Assembly (NCBI RefSeq): GCF_029227915.1
Contig: NC_079888.1
Span: forward strand, 16,103,001-16,167,000
Direction of reading: 5' to 3'
Length of the DNA: 64,000 nucleotides
Origin: Hydractinia symbiolongicarpus
Taxonomy: Eukaryota; Cnidaria; Hydrozoa; Anthoathecata; Hydractiniidae
A model generated the notes under the pieces. The model saw only the letters and a program-made list of their open reading frames with translations, was not told the DNA's origin and searched no databases. A program made the translations under genes and the position numbers. Of this stretch, positions 47,864 to 60,446 are shown one piece after another (position 1 is the stretch's first letter; each line of letters begins with the position of its first letter).

Positions 47864-49907
47864 TGGAGGGGGGGGGGGGGGTGGTTAGGCACAGTGGTAC
47901 ATTTTAAAATTTTAGTGACAAACAACGAGCAACGCGAGTTAATGAAACAGCTGGTTCCAGGGGCGAAGGGCCTGCAAGCCAACGCATATTTAGAGTCCTA
48001 AAACACGTAAAACGGCTATATTTAGCAAGATAGCCTGCAGATTCTCTGGTTGGATAACATTAATTTTCTTACAGTGATAGAAATTTTTACTTAGCAAAAA
48101 ATCTGGTAAACTTGACAGTGGTCCATGTTTTTCGACTTACATCCTTTACGCAACCTCGTCCCCAGGGCATCTTGTATCTTTTCTGACCCTGGGACGGCGA
48201 TACGAACATGGCCCTGGAGGAGGCCTCGTCACGTGACCCTGGGGACGATGTTGATCCTTTACACACACATAATTTAAGGCTTTTATCTTAATGGTTAATA
48301 TATTAAGATGTAAACTCAAGTCTAGCGCTATATCATTATAGATAGATCTTTCCTTGAGTTGTATGCTGCGTTTGTAATGAATTCTCTGACACATGAAGGA
48401 ATCCAAAAACGCTCGATTGCAGAATGACATCATTCCAAATAGTTACTGTAGTAGACATTGTTGAACAATTTTAAAGCAGAAAGTGTCTTTAGTACTGTGA
48501 TCTCTCTTGTGTATATCTCCTTTTTTGCTGACTGAGCAGATCATAGATACTGGTTAGTTGTACAAAGAATTTTGAATTGTTGAATTTGGGTGATTTTATA
48601 ATTGCAGTGCGTTGTTACATAAAAATAAATAAAAAATAAATACATGCACGTCACCATTAACACTTTTAGGATGTAAAGATAATTCGAATCAACAAGTTCA
48701 TTGAATCTACTTTAGGACGATCTTTATTTTTTAATAGTTATTTAGGAGATTTTTAGGTACAGATAACCTGGAGATTAAAAAAAGATAGTTATAAAGCCGT
48801 GCATGAATTTAAGTTTTGCAGTACGGTCTAAAAGAAAGTCAGCGATATTGGGTCAACTAATATCTTAGTGTTTAACTCGTACTTAACTACTTGTTGATAA
48901 GCCGATGCAAAAACCCACTTAGGCAAAAAATCGGCTACTAAGATATTGGGATTTAAATGTCTTTTGATGGCGTCTGTTCTGATGCAGCATGTAGATTCAA
49001 CTTTACAAAATTGATCCTTATTGGGTCCTAGGTCAGCTCTAGTTACCCACGCTATACAGGATTTGTATAGAGATATACAGGATTGTTAATTCTTGGTTAA
49101 AAGATGTCCTGGTCAGTAAAACGTACAAATCGGCCGAAAAAATTAGACAGTATCTTTATTCTTTTTGTTTTCATATAGTCTTTGTCCGTATGTATAACAA
49201 TTATTTCTACGTAAAAAATCCAATTTCTAATTGGGCTTAGATTTGAAGAACTTTATCGTTAACTGTATACTTTTGCTAGGCTCAGAACACTTTACGCATT
49301 TATATACATGTAACACAAGAAATAATTTAAATTTCTTAAAAAAAAGTTAATCAAAGGAAAACTCAGGCAACGTTCTCTATTACGCAACAATGTTTGGTAT
49401 TTTTTCTTATTTTTTTTAAAAAATTGTGCCTAACAATAAATATATTGCTGCAAATCATTAGATAATTACAGAATTTGATAATGCCTCTTCTACATAACAG
49501 TTAAAAATTAAAATAAATAATAACTAATTAGCTAGATCACGCAAACATTTAGACAAGTATTTATTTCTACCTCGATACTTTTGTTTGTTCTGGGAAAGTG
49601 CTTTCTCACTTTAAAAGAAATCTTTCTTAAAACCTTAAAACTTTATATCATAACCTAAAGGAATATGCTTTTTAATCTCGTATAAATTTTATAAATAAAT
49701 TACCTAAGTCCTCTAATAACCACCCAGGGGCTTCTAATTGTAAGAAACCCTAAAGCCACAGGTACTTTCGACCATACTGTTTGAGAGAAAAAATATAATT
49801 TTGGCCATAACTTGAACTGATAAAAAGAGAAAAGTTTCCGAGAGAGGCACTTTTAAAAATTCTACCCTTCTTAAGGGGTGTGTATTGGAGAAAGACCGTA
49901 CATCTTT
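47864..49907. other. Non-coding region 3' of SLC35B4
   Basis: It begins with a poly-G tract (47867-47881). A palindromic element lies at 48150-48254. The rest is AT-rich and has no convincing exon. The part next to 49907 should contain the SLC35B4 3' UTR. Confidence 0.55.
48150..48254. mobile_element. Short palindromic MITE-like element, copy 3
   Basis: The left end GCAACCTCGTCCCCAGGG and the right end CCCTGGGGACGATGTTG are inverted. A second nested inverted motif (GACCCTGGGACGGCG and GGCCTCGTCACGTGACC) lies inside, which suggests insertion of one copy within another or an internal rearrangement. Confidence 0.6.
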
Positions 49908-52900
49908 TCACTCCTCTTTCTTCTTTGTATCAAGCGAACCGCGCAAAGTATTTGCTAAGCTTTGTATTACACCAGAAAACAACAAAGTTCCTCCAAAGAC
50001 AAGAGCCGTTCCACACCAATGATAAATCGTAAACGGATTGTTGAAGTAATAGATGGAGATCATTAAGCTCATAAACTTTCGTAGCGTCAAGATCACAGTA
50101 AGCGCTAAGGCAGATACCTCTGTAGCAAGTACGTATACGCTTCGAATACATACAAACCTGAGAGTACACAGTTAAGGTAAAACTTTTTGAAAGTTGACTT
50201 TTTTGAACGGCAAATCTTGAAGAAAAAAGGTTGGATAGAAAAAGTTTAATAGAAATGTCGACAGCGCTAAATTTTTTACAGTTTTAACTTGTTTTGATAC
50301 GCTCTAGGTACTAAATTCAGCGGGTACAATTAAAGAAACAAATAAATTTTTTGTTATAAATTTAGCCTTTATGACTCGCTCGCTTTTAATTTCGCCGGTA
50401 CAAAAATTCCGCTAGTCGACTTTACTCCCTGTGACTAAATGTTATGAATTTTATCCAAAATCGCGAAAAGGCGAAATTTTATGCAAGGGAGTTTAATACC
50501 ATTAAGATTGTCACTGTAAAATTTACCTGATGCTGTTAAAATCAGACCACTTGTTGTCAACGTTAGATCAACATGAGAAGTGAGATCACTTAGAAAAGGA
50601 TACTGTGTCAACACGTTTAGGACCAGATACAACCACACAATTGGGATCTGTACTGATATATAAGGCACTGGGTACATTTCTATAGAGGAAAAAAACACAA
50701 TTGGTTCGATTCGAGGTAAGGTTCTACATGTCCATGGTCCAGTTTCCTCCATGAAGGAGATTTCAAATTTCTCTCGTGGCTTATTCTCCTTTTGAATAAC
50801 AAAATGATGCCGGTATATTCGGAATAATTTGCACCGCGTAAAACCAACATTCACAAAGGGGAAAGAAGGAGGGGATGAGGATGAGGAAGGGTCGAGTATC
50901 AGGCTGTCTCATTACATGTTGTTCGTTAGAGCACCGAATATTTTTTTAAACTGCTAAATCCCTGGAGACTCGAACATACAAGCAAAACATCAACGCAAAT
51001 TGATAGATTTAAATAGGTATAATCGAATAGGGATGCTTATGTATATAAGTTAAAAATGACTGTACAAAAAAAACAATTATGGCGTACCAGAATTTGAAAA
51101 TATCTTTGATTGCTGTATTATGTTGGAACCAAAGAATAGAAACCCTGGTAGAGCTAATGCATGCTAGAACATAAAATAAAAAAACTTTCGAGAATCATGT
51201 GAGACTAGCGAAAAAAGCAATATAATGCGTGACAATTATTTTACTGTAACTAAAAAACATTCTAATCAGATCACGGAATAACAAACAAAATAAAACCAAA
51301 GTAATGAACGAAGGAACGAACGAAGGAACGAACGAAGGAACGAACGAAGGAACGAACGAAGGAACGAACGAACGAACGAACGAACGAACGAACGAACGAA
51401 CGAACGAACGAACGAACGAACGAACGAACGAACGAACGAACGAACAAACGAACAAACAAACGAACAAACAAACGAACAAACGAAAGAAAACGAACGAAAA
51501 AAACAAACAACACAAAAACAAACAAACCGAGTAAAAAAGCATCTCATCTGGCTGTTTACCATACGTCACCGCCATATTTTCCTAAAAATGAAAAAAACAG
51601 AAAATTACTAGGAAGTCCGGACACGAAAGTAGGTAGACCAGGACTTAAAAGAGAGAAAAAAGACTTACTTGTACAACACCAAGAGTAGCTCCCATGAAAA
51701 GTGAAGTAAGCAACAAAAAAATACCTGTAAGGATAGATATCGACAGTTAATACACCTAATACCACATTTTGACTTCTTTACTTGCTACAGTCCCCATTTA
51801 TTTTGCAATTAAATTTTTTAGGATATTTTGGGAAATTTAGAAGAATTTTAGCTAAACACATGTAAAATTTAGGAGTTAGGAGAATTAGATTTAGTAAATA
51901 CTAGTCGTTAGCCCGTGGAAAAATCAACGAGTTCGCCCGTCCTTTTTATACCGCATTGCGTGCGTCTCACTATCTGCGCAGCTAAGCAACCATTTTGCGT
52001 GACAGGCTGACGGACGGACGGACGAACAGAGGTATACGGGTATTATTATATAGATACAACGTAGAATCACAGGAATTAAGGATTTCATAGGAACTTAAGG
52101 TTCGTTGAATGTTTGGATGAAAATGAATGTTCTTTAAAAATTTAGGAGATTTTAGAATTTTACACAAAAAAACAGAAATTTGAGAGCGTGAGAACCCTAG
52201 GTAAAAAATGATGTTTGAAACTTATCAGTAAAAATGGACAATGCTAGTAATATCTCTTTTTCTTCTCGTGATGATTGGATGAAAAATCTTAAAATTAAAA
52301 ACTTAAATCTTTGATTTTCTAATATTCATACTTTTGAGGTTTAGAAAAACTGTTTTTAAGGATTTTCGACATAAAAAAAATATTCAATTTTAATTTAGAA
52401 GTGTTGCAACCAGGCCATAATCGACACCAACATAAAAATACGTAAAAAATAAAATTACATAAAAAAAATAGAAAAAAGAACGTATATACAAATTTATATC
52501 GAATGCCATGTTGCTAATTTCTACAAAAAAACATATTATTATTACTGCTATCATTGATCTATATAGTATGGACTAGGCCTTATGCTAGACTCTTCACAGA
52601 TTGAAATCGTCATCGACAAAATTCCTCTTTTCACCTTATACATTCATTTACTTTTTTTTACTGTTCTATTACCAAATTATCAATAAAAAAATAAACAACA
52701 AAACACAACAAAAACCAATTCTCATGTATATTAGTCGCATTTGCTTTTCTTCAGTTCGGCAAAATTATTACACGCTAAAATTTTCATCTCTTTAATTAAT
52801 ACTTTCTGACTTTCAAATTTGTGACACAAAAGTGTGGAGAGTTAACACACGAGAGAAATACATTGTAACAAAATACAAAGATGGCCATACCAAACAACCA

Positions 52901-55900
52901 AACGAGATATTCGTTCTTAGAAGACTTCTCTTCTGTTGATTGCTAAGAGGTAAAGAAAATGGAGATTGTAATCCAACATTTATTTCAAAAAACTTGTTTT
53001 GATAGTTTGAACAAGCTTAAGACTTCTTATAATTTCTAAATTTCGAATTTAAATTCGAAAAAGCAGTTCTTATATCCATCTTAAAGTGTGGCAAAACTGA
53101 TAATAAGTTGCAATGTTACATGGCTACACATGTGCAGAAATTATCACAAAAATAAAACAGGATGCTAGATACGAGAGTTACATATCAGGGTTCCAATATT
53201 GTTAGAGAATTGTGATTGAGCTTTACAGCCTTGTAACAGATTTTGAAATTTTCGGTCAAATTTCTGGGGACTTTACTTTTACACTTGCTTATTTATTAAA
53301 AAACAAATCTTAATGCAAATGTCAAACAACAAGGATAAACAATGAAACAATGAAATTTTAAGACAAGACGGACAGACCCTAATTCAAAGGTCGCTTTGCA
53401 ATTCCATAGGACTAAAAATCAACTTTTAGGAAATTGTAAGTTATTTTAGGCTCGTTGCCTAACAAGCAGATTTTCGAACGAAATGAAATTTGTAGATAAT
53501 GTTCTATTTTTACGTTTTAAACCATTTAAAAATAGTATTGATAATTCTAAGAGAAAAATTCAATAAAACCGTATTTTTATACCAAATTTGTTGTTTTTTC
53601 TGCCTAAAATGACACTATTATGATTTTTTTTAAAAAATTCAAAAATGTCATTAATTTTGAGAAAAAAATCGGAAAAAAATAATGCACAGATTTAGAAATA
53701 AGTTGTGACGTATGCGTACGTACGACCAGACAGACAAACCTTATTTATTGCGCGTGACCAAAAAGACTTTTTAACGCTAGTCATACCAGGAGATTGGGGG
53801 GGGGGAGTGATTGACCTAAATTTTGTAATGTTTTTGTCAATATCAGCATTTTCGCTAATGACGTCATCACATTTGTTGAAATGGGTAAAAATTAGGTTAA
53901 ATTTAAAATTTGTCAAGTATTTGTATAATTGCTGTGTAGTAGGTTCACAGAGAGAAGGAGATACACCTCAGCAGTTTCTTCGTTGCTAATCTGCAGATTG
54001 CTGCACTGCATCATTTTAAACCTCCTTGGATAAACAAAAACAATGGGTTAATGCATACTAACAAGACCCCTAAAGTTTAAAAAAACTAACTCTAAAATTG
54101 GTTGCCTTGGCAACATTTCGATATATTTCCTAAGTTTTTTTTTCGAGATTCAAATGTAAAACAACAATTGATCTCAGGACTACACACTTCTCCCAATCTC
54201 ACTCTCCTTCACTGATGTCTTTTCATATTCTTACCTTGTCATCAGCAGAAACAAGCAAACACATGGCTATCCCCACACTGATCATCACAACAGAGACATA
54301 CTTTGAGACTGGATAGCTAAAAATAACAAAATAAAATCCAAATCAACTGAGAAGTAAAAAACAACAAAGGTTTCCTAAGGAGTTAGGGCAACACTGAAAA
54401 CAACTAAGACCAAGTGGTTGTAATGAAGAGTAACAACATGGTCCTCACAGAGTTGTCACTCTTTTTATGAGGCTCAAGTTTGACGACATTTTTAACCCTT
54501 TTTTCAAAACGACGGTATTTTCATAAAAACTAAAAAGACACTTAAGGATATCAGAAGAAATTGAGACTATTTGTGGAGATTTGAAGGTAAAGGAGTAATG
54601 GCTGTACCCATGCTACATTTCTATGCATTTTAGCATAGAGTTTTGTAATACTAAAATTGAGGAGAAAGTGGGTAAAAAAATTCCTTTGAGAAGAGATTAG
54701 AGAAGACTTTTTATAACTGAGAGAATTGAGGAGTTTTAAGTTAGCATGGCTTCAGTTTTACATAAGCCAAATTGCAGATTCTTCCAGAACGAACAAAAAA
54801 ATCTGTACATGAATTGTTGTTAAATTGCATATTAGTCGACTTAGTAAAACTAAAAGTTAAAATTAAAAGAAGTTAAAATCTTAACTACTGCCTGTTTACA
54901 CTAGCAATTTTTTTGGTACTAGCACCGATTTACACAAGTCAATTACCTTTTTTTCAGCAACAGAACTCCTAGGGTCAAACTCGCTAAAACAGAACCCTAA
55001 AAGAGGAGGAAAAGGATCAATGAAAAAAATGAAATCAAAAAAATACATATCTTGGATCATTAGTTCAAATCTGAAACAACAGAACATGCTATAAACTTTA
55101 AGGTAAACCTAGACACACCAAAATCAGAATATATATATATATATATATATTCTGAGCCACTGTTCAAGCCATAATTTATTTATTCTTTATTAGATTTTTG
55201 TCAATCTCTTAAAAGATAAAAAGATGCTTCTGTTTGTTTGTTTTGTTGGTTAAAAGTTGTAGATTAATGCCAAAATGGGCATTTTTATAACGCTGTTAAT
55301 TTTTTTTGCCTGCAAGAGACAAGACAATAGATGAACTTACAGATTTGAAAATCATTTGAATTGGCATAGATATGTTACAACCAAGTGCTAAGTTACCAGC
55401 CACAGTTGTGCCAAAAAACAGAAGAACACCAACAACATACTCTCTAAAAAGAAGTTATAAGTGAGAAAGAATACTGAACTATAAAAGCATTGGCATAAAA
55501 TGAAAATGTAGAACACCTCAGTTACATGCAGGGTTCTGTACCCTTTGTCATTCTTCAATTTTGGTCCTCTAGTTATTCAATCAGTTGTTTCCATCATTTT
55601 TAAGTTGTTAAGCCTTAGAAGGGACATTCATTACTTATAAAAATGTCATTGACGTTGACCCTTATGACTATATTAGCTGCACAAATTTTGTTTTGAATGA
55701 ATACTTCAAGTTATAATGATTGTCTCGCATTCTTATTTTTTTCATTCAATATTTTAACAACGAAGTTATTTGTTCTCCTACAAACTATACAGAACACTTA
55801 CAACACAAGTATATACACAAAAAATGGTTACAAAAGATTAATAAACAATAGAACACAACATGCGTCACTAATATGCACAATGACATGAAAACAGTTTAAC

Positions 55901-56465
55901 ATTTATGACTCCACATGGGACGTCAGGAGCACAAACACAACTACCAACAAATAGTGATCTTTACAAATTATGCTTGGTTATTTCAGTAACGTAATGTTCC
56001 AAGAGCTGATTAACAAACAAGACTTATTTTTAAGAGCTTGCACATTCTTTTGTAGAAAGAAAACATCCGTAAGGCCAACAAAGACGGGACAGTATTATTT
56101 GTAAGGAATTACAAAGAAAATATTTCTACTCACTTTATCGGAACAACAGGTTTCTTTGATCCAAACTTCGCTATCGCAACAAAACCATAACAAGATGTGA
56201 ACAAGAATTGAGCAAAGGCAATAATATCTCCACATCCCGGAGAATATCTAAGTTTAATAGAAATAATTGTTTTGGTTAGGGCATTATATAGTCAAACAAA
56301 TGGTTAAGTTATCTATTTATTACACAGATCTTTGTGGAAAAAAAGAAACCTTTGCACATTTTGTTGACAAGAATAAATATCTTACTTTACTAAATGTTCC
56401 AAGAAAACAACATTTGCTGAACATGCACCAAATGTTGTAAGAACAGCAACCACAACTTTTAACAT
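49908..56465 (-). CDS. SLC35B4: SLC35B4 nucleotide-sugar (UDP-xylose/UDP-GlcNAc) transporter
   Basis: A multi-pass carrier that exchanges cytosolic UDP-sugars into the Golgi/ER lumen. Exons: 56465-56386, 56247-56134, 55443-55341, 54996-54947, 54316-54235, 52942-52891, 51724-51669, 51581-51528, 51163-51088, 50679-50604, 50157-49908. They sum to 993 bp, 330 residues plus stop, and every junction phase agrees; human SLC35B4 is 331 residues. Diagnostic matches are NISMPIQMIFKSGSVLA, ILTLRKFMSLMISIYYF and NNPFTIYHWCGTALVFGGT. About ten hydrophobic helices fit the drug/metabolite transporter fold. The C-terminus KKKEE gives a KKxx dilysine signal, consistent with ER/Golgi retrieval. POLR1H lies 284 bp upstream on the same strand. 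Confidence 0.93.
51307..51486. repeat. (CGAA)n array with CGAAGGAA and CGAACAAA edges, intronic
   Basis: A CGAA array with GGAACGAA variants on the left and CAAACGAA variants on the right, in the SLC35B4 intron between exons 51581-51528 and 51163-51088. It starts about 40 bp from the 51528 donor. Long Phe-Val-Arg-Ser frames through it are not genes. Confidence 0.95.
51904..52056 (+). mobile_element. Dispersed repeat with TATACGGGTATTATTATATAG end, copy 2
   Basis: It runs from CGTTAGCCCGTGGAAAAATC through ACCATTTTGCGTGACAGGC and a (GACG)n run to GTATACGGGTATTATTATAT. It matches the reverse complement of 33612-33748 at both ends and centre. It sits in an SLC35B4 intron. Confidence 0.55.
55124..55155. 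repeat. (AT)n palindrome flanked by TCAGA/TCTGA
   Basis: A 32-bp perfect palindrome, TCAGA followed by an AT run and TCTGA, in an SLC35B4 intron. It is a cruciform or hairpin candidate and most likely a simple-sequence expansion. Confidence 0.85.
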
Positions 56466-56748
56466 TTTATGTCTTCTCTTACTTTTATGTTTTATTAATA
56501 ACTAATATAGTAAAAACACTTAAAGTAAAACTTTGTACAGTACTTAAATGTTTTAACAACAAATAGTTCTTCAAGAAAACTATTAATAATTCCCGTAAAA
56601 TATTAGATGGAAAAAAATATTGTTGTTTTGAAACACACACAGTATTGTGAAGAATTATCTCAAGCATAACACAACTACATTACCAGCATCAGTAATCAAA
56701 AAATAAACCATAAGGAAGCTAAAAACAAAAACAAATATATGTGCAAAA

Positions 56749-57132
56749 TTAGGAATATTCTGTTTCAGTAAAGTGACACCTAAGACAAGTATAGAATACA
56801 GTTTGTCCTTCATCTGCAGATCTTGTTTGTCTTGTTACATATGTCATTTTATTATGGTCGCATTTTCCACATTGTCTTTTCACAATGGGTCCTTTATCTT
56901 CTACATCAGTAGTTACAGCTTTTAATCGAGCTAATTCTTCTGCACTTTTAATTTTATCTTGATTATAATTTTTAAACGAATGAATCTCTACACCTTCCAA
57001 ACTTTTGATATTGATGACAGAACCACATGATTTACACCGAATAGTATCTGATTGGTCAGGCAATGGTAATATTGCACCACAAGTACTACAAAAATTTGGG
57101 TCACACTCAAAGGCAATAACGTCTTTATTCAT
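56749..57132 (-). CDS. POLR1H: RNA polymerase I subunit A12.2 (POLR1H/ZNRD1)
   Basis: Single-exon gene of 127 residues (human 126). It is the Pol I subunit that provides intrinsic RNA cleavage and helps termination in the nucleolus, related to Rpb9 and TFIIS. The N-terminal zinc ribbon is FCSTCGAILPLP ... IRCKSCGSV. The C-terminal TFIIS-like ribbon is RQCGKCDHNKM ... YTCLRCHFTETEYS and contains TRSADEGQT, whose acidic DE pair forms the catalytic hairpin. All eight zinc-ligand cysteines are present. It lacks introns, unlike its neighbours. It is 284 bp upstream of the SLC35B4 start codon on the same strand. Confidence 0.97.
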   Translation of the reverse strand: MNKDVIAFECDPNFCSTCGAILPLPDQSDTIRCKSCGSVINIKSLEGVEIHSFKNYNQDKIKSAEELARLKAVTTDVEDKGPIVKRQCGKCDHNKMTYVTRQTRSADEGQTVFYTCLRCHFTETEYS

Positions 57133-60100
57133 TTTTTCACTGTTAAATGAGAATACATATATTAATAAATAATGGCATCTTAGAAAGCTGTACCTATGTA
57201 CTAATGATCAGAAGGTATAGTGAAATATTTTTTAAATTGCAATATTTTGGCGAATTATTTTAGGTAATCAAAATATTAATTCAGGAAAATAAACGCAATA
57301 CATTAATACTTATTTAATAATTTAAAAATTTAGATTATAATTCAACGAAAAGATGCTAGCTAGTAGTCACAGTACAAACGTTTTTAACCATAATTTGACT
57401 TTCTTCACCTAAGGTCTGTAAGATGGCAGACCACTTTCCTTGTCATCATGCACTTGATCTAGATTCTCTTGTGCATTTTGTCATTCATTTAGGTCACAAG
57501 ACTGCATGTAAATATTTAAGTAAAAAAAGGCTTTGGCCCAGACATCGGCTAGCCAGCTAGCTAATAATGATAAGATTGCACACTAAAAAAAGACAAAAAA
57601 ATTGTTTTCTACCTTTTTTGTTGTACATTTTACTATTTCAATGTGGGGAAGTAGAAGTGTACGGAGGGGTCAAAGGAGTAACCTATCTGTCTAATAATTT
57701 TTTTAAAAAAAAAGGAACGTAGCTAAAAATTAAAAGAAAATTCTTTTATCTTTCCCATTAAAAATAGATTAGTCCATTGGTTGGTTACCTCAATATTGTG
57801 GTATCGTTAGTAAATATACATTACAAATTTAATTTTACTGCAATACAACGGCTTTTAGCTCGCTGAACATACCAAATTTTGACCCAGTTGTTGAAAACAC
57901 GTTTCACCTTTACCCTCCGTTGTTTAACGCGTAACTCTGCCGCCATATTTAATTTTTGCATAATAATCCGGGACCAGATGCCTTATGCGACTCTATCCCA
58001 TTTTAGGCCGGGCTTCTTAGGAAGAAATAGCCAAAAAGCCCCTCCAAAAGTGATGGAGGAGACATCGTATTGCCACAGAACTGGACAAAAATTTTTGTTA
58101 GCATATTGGAGGACAATTGGTATAACAAAAATTTGCATGACGTCATCATTATAAGAAGTATAATATAATGAAGTAACAAAACCTTGTTTAATTTAAAAAG
58201 TTTTAAATGTAATAATGGCGTGTAGCGCACAGGAAGATTTAAAACAAACAAAAAAAATCCCTACAAAATTTAACATTGTTGACATTACATCGCTAAATAT
58301 CCAGCCTCAAAGAATTGCCAGATAGGAGGTATGAAAATAATTTTTTGTTAAAAAGTTGCAACTATCATTAGCCTTTTTTTTTTTTAAAAAAAAAATTTTT
58401 TTATTTAATAACCAGATAATTGATTTGCGCATCAAACTATTTTGTGAGGTAACCGTAATAATTTCTCTTTTTAGCCCCCCTTTTAATAAGCCCTAATATC
58501 TATGGTTCTTTTTCTGTACAACGGGCTAAAAATGATGGGTTCTTTTTCTGTACATTTTAAAAATAGATATTGTGTTTAAAATCTATTATTTATTTAGCCC
58601 CCCCCCCCCCCCTTCGGGGCTAAAGAGAGGAATTACGTTATTTATATATGTTCAACATCTTTTAAGTTATTTTAGCAAGTTATCTGTTGGTACAAAAGGT
58701 TATAAGTATAAATACAACTTACTTGTAAATATTTGTTGTTGCAGTGGGTAACGCACATTTTTTGATTAAAAATAACATTTCCTGGAAAAATAGCTGAATC
58801 CGGCGAAGTATCAATCTCCCTCTGTACTCCCCAATAACCACACCTTCCCTAATTAAGTTACTAAGAGTCTCGATTTTGAAACATACTCGCTTATCTCGTC
58901 TAGCTAAGATGGTGAGTTTTTTTGTTTTATTTTTAAAAGTTTAGCCACAAATCAGCTTGAGTATACTAGAATATTGAGCAACAACAAGGCTGAATTGAAT
59001 ATTAGTGACATAAACAGTGGGCACACCTTTACTTTCTGGAAGCAGAAAAACCTTCAAAGAAAGAAAAAACACAGGATTTTTTAAGTTTTGTTTTTCTTAC
59101 AAATTTATTTGTTTCTTTTAAGGCTTTATAAAAAATAAATAGTAATGGCTGCTTCATTGTTGATGACAACATAAAAAGCCAACATCTCAAACGCACAAAC
59201 GAATGAAATGATATGTATATATATATAAAAATACAAAAAATTTCCTTAATACATTGTGATACGACTACAAGAGAGAACATTTTTATGGTAAGCCTCGTCC
59301 CCAGTCCACTGAAAGTGTTTACGAATAAAAAACTTCGGGTAAGAATTTGGGCCAAGTTTTAATTTTTATTCCTTTTGTTTACTTTTTAGACTCGCTACAT
59401 CTCAGAAATCTGGGGACAAAGCGCACAGGCTAGAACATGGTTTGGTCGTACAAAATTAAAAAATTAGCCCGTCGTACAAAAATTAATGCATCATTATTTT
59501 TTTTCTAAAATTCCATAAAATGTCACACACACATACGCACACACATTTCATGAAGAACATTCTCAAGAAAACATAAACAAAAACGCTGCTTAACCGTGAG
59601 ATATCACTAACGACATCACTAACGTCACCACTACCGTCATTAGTAACGTCGCCGCTAATTTTATTAAACAATTTCTGAAAGAAAATAGACGCCTTATAAA
59701 GATATTAAAATTCGGATCAGGTTGATCAATATTCTTCATTTCTCTATTTTTTTTCAGACAAAAAACCTATTGTATTCAACCTGACATCCCAGCCTGATAT
59801 TCTTATAAGCATATTCTTATAAAAGAAAAAACGTGTAGTGAAGGAAAAGTTTCTAGGAAATCGGACAAAAAGACACAGCACAAACTAGCTACAACTAAAA
59901 TTTTATCTACAATCTCTTAAAATGCACATGGATAAAAAAATACCTAGTCTGAACCAGGAATTATTTTGAAGCATGGTGTAACACATAACTTAAGGTTGTA
60001 CACAAACCGATACAGTTTAAAATTTCGGGTAGAGTAATATATATGTATACTTGGCCATTTTGTATGTGATTGATCATAAAGGCCGAAATCACGTCATATA

Positions 60101-60446
60101 GGTCACGTGATGAAATGGTGTCTGTATTTAAATAGTTATTATAGAATTATTATTTATTACTAAAGGCGCGAATGATTCGTTAACACAAACAAATAAACAA
60201 ATAATAATAACAATACAAAAATTAGAAAATATTTCGATTTATTTTTAAATGCCCAAGGTCATTGTTTAAACTAACATTGCATAAAAATGGCGTCGTTACG
60301 ATGTATTGAAATCAATCAAAAACTAGTCATCCATCCAATTGGTTATGCTATTTACGTTTCTTTGACATAATTCCACACCACGGAGAAAAGCACCAAAAAT
60401 AAACGTTACTTTTTCCGTCATTGCCGTCGTGGTTGTAATGAGATTT
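57133..60446. other. Intergenic region between POLR1H and the Cav1 gene
   Basis: No complete gene seen. The left end should hold the POLR1H promoter. A C-rich tract followed by CTTCGGGG lies at about 58596-58622. At 58911 an ATG is followed directly by the donor-like GTGAGT on the plus strand, and CACACCTTCCCTAATT lies at about 58841; this could be a first exon, but I found no matching second exon. A palindromic repeat lies at 59291-59424. The right end should contain the 3' UTR of the calcium channel gene. Confidence 0.5.
59291..59424. mobile_element. Short palindromic MITE-like element, copy 4
   Basis: The left end AGCCTCGTCCCCAGTCC and the right end CTGGGGACAAAGCG are inverted. It is the most diverged of the four copies in the window. 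Confidence 0.4.

Noticed and set aside
51195-51575. Phe-Val-Arg-Ser-rich open frames on the minus strand and Asn-Glu-Gly-Thr-rich frame on the plus strand
   Set aside because: They come from the CGAA microsatellite. Only the beginning of the minus frame (51581-51528) is coding, as an SLC35B4 exon.
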